Shown: piece after piece, positions 36,726 through 43,862 of the stretch
How positions within the stretch are numbered: position 1 is the stretch's first letter
Layout of the letters: each line of letters opens with the position of its first letter
Assembly: GCF_001927245.1 (NCBI RefSeq)
Contig: NZ_MJUX01000002.1
Location: 582,118-646,117, forward strand
DNA: 64,000 nucleotides
Direction: 5' to 3'
Origin: Acuticoccus yangtzensis
GTDB taxonomy: Bacteria > Pseudomonadota > Alphaproteobacteria > Rhizobiales > Amorphaceae
Program-made: the position numbers and the translations under genes
Notes under the pieces: generated by a model
What the model was told of the DNA's origin: nothing
The model's input: the letters and a program-made list of their open reading frames with translations, nothing else
Database searches by the model: none

Positions 36726-36968
36726 ATGCCGACTCCCTCTTCCGCGCAACGCGTGGCCCAGAGCCGAGCGAGCGTCGCCGCGCCCCAACCCACGATCCCG
36801 CACAACGAGTGGCGCTGCACGCGCTGTTACAAGCTGCTCGGCGTCTGCCGGGACGGCCGCATGCACCTGCGCTTCACGCGGGGGCACGAGTACCTCGTGG
36901 GCTTCCCGGTCCAGGCTACTTGCCGCGGCTGCGGCTCGCTGAATCAGGCGACCGCTCCCGCGCGCTGA
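36726..36968 (+). CDS. Com-like zinc-finger regulator
   Basis: An 80-residue protein whose C-terminal half is a four-cysteine zinc ribbon: WRCTRCYKLLGV near residue 28 and CRGCGSLNQA near residue 67. This matches the Com family of phage Mu, whose Com binds mRNA and exposes the mom start. Here 18 extra residues separate the two CxxC knuckles, including RFTRGHEY. No mom gene follows; instead a stem-loop and a sigma-like gene come next. Function by analogy only. Confidence 0.8.
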   Translation: MPTPSSAQRVAQSRASVAAPQPTIPHNEWRCTRCYKLLGVCRDGRMHLRFTRGHEYLVGFPVQATCRGCGSLNQATAPAR

Positions 36969-37040
36969 CGCGCGCACTTCTCCCTGTCCCTCCCGAATTG
37001 CAGAGACGCGCGACGTCCTGACCTGGCCACGAGAAGGCGC

Positions 37041-37069
37041 CGGACGCCTGGCCGCAAGGCAGGCGTCCG
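37041..37069 (+). promoter_or_regulatory. Stem-loop abutting the start codon of the sigma-like gene
   Basis: CGGACGCCTG at 37041-37050 and CAGGCGTCCG at 37060-37069 form a perfect 10-bp stem with a 9-base loop. The stem's last base touches the ATG at 37070, so in RNA it would bury the ribosome-binding region. There is no T-run, so it is not a terminator. It lies 72 bases after the Com-like gene. Confidence 0.7.
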
Positions 37070-37792
37070 ATGTCCTCCGCGTGGCACGAGATCCGTGACC
37101 AGCTCATGCGCTCAACTTCCACTTTCAGCTTCCAGCGGCGCTTCGATGCTTTTCGATGCTCCGATACCACTCTCTCGAAGTTTCGCGATCCGGCCGCAGT
37201 GCTGGACGCGCTGCACAGGGAGACCGGCTGCGCGGATCAGAAGAACCTGATCCTCGCGCAGCTCGTCGGGAGGGCTCAGGCCGACGGCGAGTGCTCCGAC
37301 TGCGCGCTCACGATGATGCTGCTGGCTCTCTGGCCCGGTCTCGACGCGATCCGCCGGCGGTCCCTCTCGCGCCGGCTTGGCGCTCCCGACGAAGTCGCCT
37401 CGGATCTCCTCGCCCGGACGACGGAGGCGATCCGCAGCCTCGATCTGCGCCGCGTGAACCGGATCGCGGCAACGATCCTCCGGAACGTCGAGCGCGACAT
37501 GATCCGCGACCGGCAGCGCGAGGCGGCTCGGCAAAGCGTTGCGAGCGACGTTGATCCCGACGAGGTCGCGCAAGAGCACGGGATGCTGGATCCGCTGCTT
37601 GGGCGTGTTCAGGTGCAACGTGAAGTCCGTCGGCTGATCGGTTCCGATGCGACGCTCGTCGTCCGCGTCGCGGTCGACGGCTTCTCGCAGACCGAGGTCG
37701 CCATCGAGCTTGGGCTCTCCGAGGCGGCGACGCGCAAGCGCTACCAGCGCGCCACGGACAAGCTCCGCAATGCCCTGCGCGAATTCGCGTGA
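37070..37792 (+). CDS. Sigma-70-region-4-like phage regulator
   Basis: A 240-residue protein with a C-terminal sigma region 4-like HTH: DGFSQTEVAIELGLSEAATR near residue 203 followed by KRYQRATDKLRNAL. The middle (residues 80-160) is helical, with RRVNRIAATILRNVERD, like a reduced region 2. Typical ECF landmarks are weak. The ATG at 37070 is directly behind a stem-loop; an alternative ATG at 37106 is possible. It could direct phage transcription or act as an antisigma-type DNA binder. Confidence 0.75.
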   Translation: MSSAWHEIRDQLMRSTSTFSFQRRFDAFRCSDTTLSKFRDPAAVLDALHRETGCADQKNLILAQLVGRAQADGECSDCALTMMLLALWPGLDAIRRRSLSRRLGAPDEVASDLLARTTEAIRSLDLRRVNRIAATILRNVERDMIRDRQREAARQSVASDVDPDEVAQEHGMLDPLLGRVQVQREVRRLIGSDATLVVRVAVDGFSQTEVAIELGLSEAATRKRYQRATDKLRNALREFA

Positions 37793-37873
37793 GCCATGTC
37801 CCGATCCGCGCGCCGCGGTGGCTTTCCCTCGATGACCGGCCCCGAGGGCCGGAGACCCCGAGCAGGGACTTAC

Positions 37874-38098
37874 ATGCAGGAACATCATTCATCTCCCGGA
37901 GCCGAGCTTGTGCGGCTGCCCGGTCTCTTCCGCCGCTGGGAGCTCCCCGAGGTGGTCAAGGACCATCACGCCTTCCGCATCGAGGATGCCGGCACGCACG
38001 AGGACGGAACGCCGCTCCTCGCAATCTACGTCGATGGCGAGCCCTCCGCCGACGTTCGCGACGCCCCCGGTGGGACGCTTCCCGAGCCGCGTGAGTAG
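37874..38098 (+). CDS. Small hypothetical phage protein
   Basis: A 74-residue acidic protein beginning MQEHHSSPGAELVRLPG. No recognised domain. The frame is also open to an ATG at 37796, which follows the previous stop by 3 bases, but the upstream 26 residues are Arg/Gly-rich and look non-coding. It lies in the tightly packed early region and ends 9 bases before the next gene. Confidence 0.55.
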   Translation: MQEHHSSPGAELVRLPGLFRRWELPEVVKDHHAFRIEDAGTHEDGTPLLAIYVDGEPSADVRDAPGGTLPEPRE

Positions 38099-38107
38099 AG
38101 GCTCATC

Positions 38108-38452
38108 ATGCCCTATTCGAACATCATCAACTTCACCCGGCCGGCGGCGCCGCTCAGCGAGATCGAGCTGTGCGGCTGGATCGGCCAGGCCGCGCCCGGT
38201 GCGGCGCTCGAATACCACCGCGGATTTCTCGCGCTGGACACGGTGGCGGTCGCCTCGCGGCTGCCGAACGATCAGCGCGAAGAGCTTCTGCGCATGTCCC
38301 GCCGCGCGATGTGGGCGGCCGAGCAGGGCCTCGTCCATCTCGTGCAGCGCCGGCTTGCGCCGGACTGCTTCGCCTACCTCGCGATCGCGCGCCCGAAGCT
38401 CCGCCAGGAGCGCGTGTCGCTGTCCGCACTCATGACCCAAGAGGCTGCCTGA
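38108..38452 (+). CDS. Hypothetical phage early protein (114 aa)
   Basis: A 114-residue protein, helical, with LSEIELCGWIGQAAPG near residue 16, then YHRGFLALDTVA, and a C-terminal EQGLVHLVQRRLAP segment. It is familiar as an unnamed neighbour in the replication modules of alphaproteobacterial siphophages. No catalytic motif. Its stop overlaps the next ATG by one base. Confidence 0.65.
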   Translation: MPYSNIINFTRPAAPLSEIELCGWIGQAAPGAALEYHRGFLALDTVAVASRLPNDQREELLRMSRRAMWAAEQGLVHLVQRRLAPDCFAYLAIARPKLRQERVSLSALMTQEAA

Positions 38453-38970
38453 TGTTCGCACCTGCTGCGACCACGCGCGACAACGCGCGCCCAAACCATG
38501 TCCGGCTCGCGGATCTGGATCGGATGCAGATCGGCGATCTTGCCGCGCTGCCCGCTGAGGATCTCGCGCTCCTCCAGGACGAGGCGACGGCCGCCTTCGA
38601 CGCCACCAAGCGCACAAAGGAGTGGGTCGAGAGCGCGATCGCAATGCGCTTCGCCGACCGCGCCCACGCCGCCCGCCTCGATGACGGCAAGGACACCGGC
38701 ACCGTCCGATTCGATGACGGCGCGGTGACCGTCGTCGCGGACCTGTCGAAGCGGGTCGATTGGGACCAGGACGCGCTCGCGGAGATCGTCGAGAGCATCC
38801 GCGAGGCCGGCGACGACCCCGCCGACTACGTCGAGACGACCTTCAAGGTCCCAGAACGCCGCTACGGCGCGTGGCCGCCCGCGATCGCCAAGACCTTCGA
38901 GCCCGCCCGCACCGTGCGCACGGGCAAGCAGACCTTCCGCCTTTCCCTGAACACCGAGGTGTCCCGATGA
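38452..38970 (+). CDS. Hypothetical phage early protein (172 aa)
   Basis: A 172-residue soluble protein. The first half is helical and acidic (ALPAEDLALLQDEATAAFDA); the second half contains GTVRFDDGAVTVVADLSKRV and KVPERRYGAWPPAIA, followed by a TGKQTFRLS end. It repeatedly precedes the Sak4-like ATPase in related phages, so it may belong to the recombination module. No known function. Overlaps both neighbours. Confidence 0.65.
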   Translation: MFAPAATTRDNARPNHVRLADLDRMQIGDLAALPAEDLALLQDEATAAFDATKRTKEWVESAIAMRFADRAHAARLDDGKDTGTVRFDDGAVTVVADLSKRVDWDQDALAEIVESIREAGDDPADYVETTFKVPERRYGAWPPAIAKTFEPARTVRTGKQTFRLSLNTEVSR

Positions 38971-39248
38971 CCGATCTCGCCAAGCTGCGCGCGTCGAACC
39001 ACGCGCTCCAGTCGCTCCCCGAGACCATCCGTGTGCCGGTGCAGCCGCCGGCGCGCGCCGAGCCGATCGCCAAGCCGCTGGCCGATGCCACGGTCGACGA
39101 GCTCGCCTTCAGCCTGACCATCGCCGAGGACGAGCTCAGCGCCGCCAGCGATCGCCTTCACGCGTTGCGCCGTCTCCTGCGTCTCGCCCGCGAGGCCGGC
39201 GCGATCGGCACCGACCGTCCCGCCGACATCGTGACGGGTGGCCGCTGA
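38967..39248 (+). CDS. Small hypothetical phage protein (93 aa)
   Basis: A 93-residue protein with a predicted coiled-coil or helical hairpin (VDELAFSLTIAEDELSAASD, then RLHALRRLLRLAREAG). No recognised family. Overlaps the previous gene by 4 bases (ATGA) and the Sak4-like ATPase by one base, so it is firmly inside the recombination operon. Confidence 0.6.
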   Translation: MTDLAKLRASNHALQSLPETIRVPVQPPARAEPIAKPLADATVDELAFSLTIAEDELSAASDRLHALRRLLRLAREAGAIGTDRPADIVTGGR

Positions 39249-40024
39249 TGGCGATCTCACTCGCATCGCTCAAGCGCAGCGCGGCCTTTGCAGCGCCGCG
39301 CATCCTCATCCACGGCGTAGCAGGCGTCGGCAAGACGACCTTTGCGACCGGCGCCGAAGACCCCGTCGTCATCGCGACCGAGGATGGCCTCGGTACGATC
39401 GACGTCCCGCACTTCCCGCTGGCGGCAAGCTTCGATGACGTGATGGGCGCGATCGGCGCGCTCTACTCGGAGGACCACGACTTCCGCACCGTCGTCGTCG
39501 ACAGCGTCGACTGGCTCGAACCGCTCGTCTGGAAGCGGGCGTGTGCTGACAACCGCTGGGGCTCCATCGAGGAGCCCGGCTACGGCAAGGGATACGTCGC
39601 CGCGCTCGACCTCTGGCGGCAGTATCTCGACGGCCTGAACGCGCTCCGCGACGAGCGCGGTATGACGGTCGTCCAGATTGCGCACACCGACATCAAGCGC
39701 TTCGACAGCCCCGAGCACGAGCCCTACGACCGCTACGTCATCAAGCTCCACGCCCGCGCCGCGGCGCTCCTCCAGGAGCACTCCGATGTCGTGCTGTTCG
39801 CGAACTACCGCATCAGCACGGTGAAGTCCGACGTCGGCTTCAACAAGAAGGTGACGCGGGCGCTCGGGAGCGGCGAGCGCGTCCTCTACACCGCCGAGCG
39901 CCCCGCCTTCCTGGCGAAGAACCGCTACGGGCTGCCCGACGTCCTGCCGCTCGAGTGGCAGGCCTTCGCCGACGCGATGCCGCGCGCCGCCGCTGCCACT
40001 ACGCCCGCCCCCGAACAAGACTGA
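39248..40024 (+). CDS. Sak4-like RecA-fold ATPase
   Basis: A 258-residue phage ATP-binding protein (AAA_24 type). Walker A is GVAGVGKTT at residues 23-31; the Walker B-like strand is TVVVDSVDWLE near residue 84. Sak4-type proteins are RecA/Rad51-core single-strand annealing ATPases of phage recombination systems and work with a single-strand binding protein, which would be the next gene. Length and adjacent DUF669 gene are typical. Confidence 0.85.
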   Translation: MAISLASLKRSAAFAAPRILIHGVAGVGKTTFATGAEDPVVIATEDGLGTIDVPHFPLAASFDDVMGAIGALYSEDHDFRTVVVDSVDWLEPLVWKRACADNRWGSIEEPGYGKGYVAALDLWRQYLDGLNALRDERGMTVVQIAHTDIKRFDSPEHEPYDRYVIKLHARAAALLQEHSDVVLFANYRISTVKSDVGFNKKVTRALGSGERVLYTAERPAFLAKNRYGLPDVLPLEWQAFADAMPRAAAATTPAPEQD

Positions 40025-40035
40025 GGATCTGAACG

Positions 40036-40545
40036 ATGGCCAATCTCGGCACGACCTTCGACGCCAGCACCGTCGACCCGGCCTCCACCTACGAGGTGCT
40101 GCCGCCGGGCAAGTACACCGTCCAGATCGTCAATAGCGAGATGCGTCCGACCAGCAACGGGCTCGGGCAATACCTCTGGCTGGAACTCGACGTGCTCGAC
40201 GGCGAGCACGCCGGCAGAAAACTGTTCGACCGGCTGAACCTCGTCAACGCGAACACCCAGACGGTGGAGATCGCCCAGCGCACGCTGTCCGCGATCTGCC
40301 ACGCCACGGGGAAGATGCAGGTGACCGACAGCGAGCAGCTGCATCTGATCCCGCTGCAGGCGGACGTGACCGTCCAGCCCCCGAAGAACGGCTACGGCGA
40401 GAGCAACAAGATCCGCTTTCGGCCGCTCGATCAGGCGCCTTCGGCTCCCAAGGCAGCGGCGCCCCCGCGCCAGCAGCAGAGCGCCCCGGCAAAGCCTGCG
40501 CAGTCCGGTGGCTTCGCCAACGCGCCCTGGAAGCGCTCGTCCTGA
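40036..40545 (+). CDS. DUF669 single-strand-binding-like protein
   Basis: A 169-residue DUF669 protein: FDASTVDPASTYEVLPPGKY at the start, then GLGQYLWLELDVLDGEHAGRK in two parts, with a beta-barrel pattern up to residue 135, and a Pro/Ala/Gln-rich tail ending WKRSS. DUF669 proteins take the place of SSB in phage recombination modules beside Sak-type ATPases. The disordered tail could recruit partners as SSB tails do. Separated from the ATPase gene by 11 bases. Confidence 0.85.
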   Translation: MANLGTTFDASTVDPASTYEVLPPGKYTVQIVNSEMRPTSNGLGQYLWLELDVLDGEHAGRKLFDRLNLVNANTQTVEIAQRTLSAICHATGKMQVTDSEQLHLIPLQADVTVQPPKNGYGESNKIRFRPLDQAPSAPKAAAPPRQQQSAPAKPAQSGGFANAPWKRSS

Positions 40546-40601
40546 TCAGCATGGCGCCCGCGCGTGCGGGCGCCCCTCCTCCGCCTTTCGAAGGAGCCCC
40601 C

Positions 40602-40979
40602 ATGCTCGACTTCAACGACCCCATCGCGATCTCACAGACGAAGAACACGCCCGATGAGTTGCGGGCGGCGGTTCGCACGAAGATCGCCGAACTCGATGAC
40701 GCCATCGCGAAGATCAAGACTCAGCTCGCTGCCGCGGACATGCGGCGCCAGGAGCGCCGCGGCCGGCTCGACGCCGACTGGTACCACAAGGCCCGGACCG
40801 CGATGCGCCACCTCCAGCGGGAGCGCGGCGAGCTCATCGCCGTCGCCGCCAGCCTTCCGGATCCGCGCGCGGAGCTGAAGGACCGCATCATCGCTGTCGC
40901 GCGGACATACTTTGATCCGGCCGACTGGGAGTCGATCGTCGAGCGGGCGCACACGTTCGGCAAGGAGGAGCGCAACTGA
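40602..40979 (+). CDS. Hypothetical coiled-coil phage protein
   Basis: A 125-residue mostly helical protein beginning MLDFNDPIAISQTKNTPDEL, with heptad-like stretches AAVRTKIAELDDAIAKIKTQ and MRHLQRERGELIAVAAS. The ATG at 40602 has AAGGAG 7 bases upstream. No family recognised. Its stop overlaps the nuclease start by one base, so it belongs to the recombination module. Confidence 0.65.
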   Translation: MLDFNDPIAISQTKNTPDELRAAVRTKIAELDDAIAKIKTQLAAADMRRQERRGRLDADWYHKARTAMRHLQRERGELIAVAASLPDPRAELKDRIIAVARTYFDPADWESIVERAHTFGKEERN

Positions 40980-41917
40980 TGGCGCCGCTCCCCGAACCGC
41001 GGTCGCCGACGCGCGAGGCGATCTTCGCCGCCTACGAGGCCGACCGCGACGACGGCTTCCGGCCGCATCTCGGCGCGTCGCTGATCGGCAAGTCGTGCGA
41101 ACGCGCCCTGTGGTACGACTTCCGCTGGGTGACGCCCGCCCGCTTCCCCGGCCGCATCCTTCGCCTGTTCGAGACCGGCCAGCTGGAGGAGGCGCGGCTC
41201 GTCCGCAACCTGCGGCGCACCGGCGCGACCGTCCTCGATGTTGATCCGTCAACGGGCCGCCAGTGGCGCGTCGAGGCACATGGCGGGCACTTCGGCGGCT
41301 CGCTCGATGCCGTGGCGGTCGGCCTCATCGAGGCGCCGCGCACCTGGCACGTCGTCGAGTTCAAGACCCACTCCGCGAAGAGCTTCCGAGAGCTGGCCGC
41401 GAAGGGCGTTGGCGAGGCGAAGCCGCAGCACGCGGCGCAGATGCAGGTTTATATGCACCTGACCGGACTGACGCGGGCCCTCTACGTCGCGGTCTGCAAG
41501 GACACCGACGACCTTCACGTCGAGCGGGTGTCCGCCGTTCGCGAAGCCGGTGAGCGGCTGCTCGCGAAGGCGAAGCGCGTCATCGATGCGACTCGTCCGC
41601 CTTCACGGATCTCGGACGATCCCGCGTGGTGGGAGTGCCGGCTCTGCTCGCATCATGCTGTCTGCCACGACAGCGCATCCGTCTCGGTGACGTGCCGTTC
41701 CTGCCTCCACGCGAGCCCGGTCGAAGGCGGCTGGCACTGCGCGCGCTGGGACGCCGCGCTCGACACCGACGCGCAGCGCGCGGCCTGCGCAAAACACCTC
41801 TTCATTCCTGATCTCGTGCCGGGCGATGTCGCCGACGCCGGCGATGACCACGTCGTCTACCAGCTTCCCGACGGCACCATCTGGATCAACGACGCACGGG
41901 AGGCGATCGCATGCTGA
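40979..41917 (+). CDS. PD-(D/E)XK phage nuclease, RecB/Cas4-like
   Basis: A 312-residue nuclease. The core has GGSLDAVAVGL near residue 105 and VVEFKTHSAKSF near residue 124, the D and ExK of the PD-(D/E)XK fold, and a QxxxY-type helix AAQMQVYMHLTGL near residue 148. After residue 220 a cysteine-rich region (CRLCSHH, CRSC, WHCARW, then AACAKH) could hold zinc or an Fe-S cluster as in Cas4/AddB. It probably trims DNA ends for annealing. It overlaps the helicase gene by 7 bases. Confidence 0.85.
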   Translation: MAPLPEPRSPTREAIFAAYEADRDDGFRPHLGASLIGKSCERALWYDFRWVTPARFPGRILRLFETGQLEEARLVRNLRRTGATVLDVDPSTGRQWRVEAHGGHFGGSLDAVAVGLIEAPRTWHVVEFKTHSAKSFRELAAKGVGEAKPQHAAQMQVYMHLTGLTRALYVAVCKDTDDLHVERVSAVREAGERLLAKAKRVIDATRPPSRISDDPAWWECRLCSHHAVCHDSASVSVTCRSCLHASPVEGGWHCARWDAALDTDAQRAACAKHLFIPDLVPGDVADAGDDHVVYQLPDGTIWINDAREAIAC

Positions 41918-43641
41918 CGCTGCGCCCGTATCAGCAGGCCGCCATCGACGCGATCTATGGCTACTTCGAGGACCGCAACGGCAACCCACTGATCGTCATT
42001 CCGACTGCAGGCGGCAAGAGCCTCGTGATGGCCGCCTTCATCGAGGGCGTCCTGAAGGCCTGGCCCGACCAGCGCATCCTTGTCGTCACGCACGTGCGTG
42101 AGCTGATCGCGCAGAACCATGCCGAGCTCATCGGGCTGTGGCCGGACGCACCCGCCGGGATCTACTCCGCCGGCCTCGGCCGCCGCGATCTCGGCGCGCG
42201 CGTGCTTTTCGCCGGCATCCAGTCGATCCACAAGCGGGCCTACGACGTCCAGAAGTGCGATCTCGTCCTCATCGACGAGGCGCACCTCATCCCGGCGACG
42301 TCGAACACGATGTATCGGCGCTTCCTCGACGACCTCACGCGCATCAATCCGAAGCTGAAGGTGATCGGGTTCACCGCGACGCCGTACCGGCTAGACAGCG
42401 GCATGCTCCACGAGGGTAAGGGTGCGCTGTTCACCGACGTCGCGTTCGACGTGTCGGTGCGTGAGCTGATCGACGCCGGGTATCTCGCGCCGCTAACCAG
42501 CAAAGCTGCCGAGACGAAGCTCAGCGTGGCCGGCGTCGCCACCCGTGGCGGCGAGTTCGTCGCCAAGGACCTGCAGGCGGCGGTCGATCTGCCGGAGATC
42601 ACCGACGCGGCGATCGACGAGGTGGTCGAACTCGGGCGCGACCGGCGGTCCTGGCTCGCGTTCTGTGCCGGCGTCGAGCACGCGACGCACGTCGCCGAGG
42701 CGATCCGCAAGCGAGGCTTCTCGGCCGCCACGATCTTCGGTGACACACCGAAGGCGGAGCGGGATCGCATCATCGCATCGTTCAAGCGCGGGGAGATTCG
42801 TGCACTCGCCTCGATGGGCGTGCTGACCACGGGCTTCAATGCGCCGGCCGTCGATCTCATCGCGATGCTTCGGCCGACGAAGTCCACCGGACTCTACGTC
42901 CAGATGGCCGGCCGCGGCACGCGTCTCGCGCCGGGCAAGACCGACTGCCTCGTCCTCGACTTCGCCGGCAACGTCGCCCGGCACGGCCCCATCGATGCCG
43001 TGAAGCCGAAGCGCCCTGGCGAGGGCGACGGCGACGCCCCAGTAAAGGAGTGCCCCGACTGCCAGAGCCTTCTGCCGACCGCCGTGCGGGTCTGCCCCGA
43101 CTGCGGGCACGCGTTCCCGCCTCCGAAGGTCGAGATCGAGACTCAGGCCTCGACGCTGGAGATCCTGACCACGGGCAAGCCGCAGTGGCTCGAGGTCGAC
43201 CGCGTCTCATACCGGCCGCATCAGAAGCCGAACGGGCTGCCGTCACTGCGGGTCGACTACCAGTGCGGGATGATCCGCCACAGCGAGTGGGTCTGCTTCG
43301 AGCACACCGGCTACGCCAGGCAAAAGGCCATCGCGTGGTGGCAGCGCCGGGCGGCAGGTGCGCCTGTTCCCACATCCGTCGCCGATGCCTTCGAGCGCAG
43401 CTGGCAGCTTATCGTCCCATCCGAGATTGCAGTCCGCCCCAAGGGCCGGTTCACCGAGATCGTCCGCTACAGGTTCAACCGATGCCAGAGCACATCCTCT
43501 GCGCCGTCTGCCGGCGCGAGCCGCGCGGGTTCGGCTGGTTCTATCCGCACTACAGCGTCTCCGACCCGCGGCGGGACGCGTCCCGTCGGCGGCTCTGCAG
43601 CCGTCTCTGTCAGCAACTCATCCAAGGGAGAAGCGGCATGA
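41911..43641 (+). CDS. SF2 DEAH-type helicase
   Basis: A 576-residue superfamily 2 helicase. Motifs: RPYQQAAIDAI (Q-like), IPTAGGKS (I), LVLIDEAHL (II), GFTATPYR (III), TTGFNAPAVD (V) and QMAGRGTRLAPGK (VI). A zinc ribbon CPDCQSLLP-N-CPDCGHAF follows near residue 375. The last 50 residues are Ser/Gly/Ala-rich and overlap, in another frame, a clearly coding DUF6511 gene; the true functional end may be near residue 525. Role: unwinding in phage replication or recombination. Confidence 0.92.
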   Translation: MLTLRPYQQAAIDAIYGYFEDRNGNPLIVIPTAGGKSLVMAAFIEGVLKAWPDQRILVVTHVRELIAQNHAELIGLWPDAPAGIYSAGLGRRDLGARVLFAGIQSIHKRAYDVQKCDLVLIDEAHLIPATSNTMYRRFLDDLTRINPKLKVIGFTATPYRLDSGMLHEGKGALFTDVAFDVSVRELIDAGYLAPLTSKAAETKLSVAGVATRGGEFVAKDLQAAVDLPEITDAAIDEVVELGRDRRSWLAFCAGVEHATHVAEAIRKRGFSAATIFGDTPKAERDRIIASFKRGEIRALASMGVLTTGFNAPAVDLIAMLRPTKSTGLYVQMAGRGTRLAPGKTDCLVLDFAGNVARHGPIDAVKPKRPGEGDGDAPVKECPDCQSLLPTAVRVCPDCGHAFPPPKVEIETQASTLEILTTGKPQWLEVDRVSYRPHQKPNGLPSLRVDYQCGMIRHSEWVCFEHTGYARQKAIAWWQRRAAGAPVPTSVADAFERSWQLIVPSEIAVRPKGRFTEIVRYRFNRCQSTSSAPSAGASRAGSAGSIRTTASPTRGGTRPVGGSAAVSVSNSSKGEAA

Positions 43642-43862
43642 TCGATCTGACCCCGAACGAGAAGGCCGCAATGGAGGCGGGTGGACACGCCGGCGGAGCG
43701 TACCTGGAAGACCTCGGCAAGAGCGACCTCGCGGTTCTGTCGCTCGACGAGTGGCAGGCGCTGATCGAGACGATCGTCACCGGGTATTGCGACACGCTGC
43801 GCGAGCTCGCCGCGACGGACCGCAACACGCTCGACGGAATGGCCGAGAAGGTGCCGTACTAA
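43482..43862 (+). CDS. DUF6511 phage protein
   Basis: A 126-residue protein with an N-terminal cysteine knuckle pair (ILCAVCRREPRGFGWFYP and RLCSRLCQQ) and a helical end (MIDLTPNEKAAMEAGGHAGG, then LSLDEWQALIETIVTGY). This matches DUF6511 in phage replication modules. The start lies 160 bases inside the helicase gene in another frame, an unusually deep overlap. It ends one base into the primase gene start (TAATG). Confidence 0.78.
   Translation: MPEHILCAVCRREPRGFGWFYPHYSVSDPRRDASRRRLCSRLCQQLIQGRSGMIDLTPNEKAAMEAGGHAGGAYLEDLGKSDLAVLSLDEWQALIETIVTGYCDTLRELAATDRNTLDGMAEKVPY

Noticed and set aside
36726..36968. mom-type DNA modification gene expected after a com gene
   Set aside because: The gene after the Com-like one is sigma-like, with no Mom acetyltransferase-type features.
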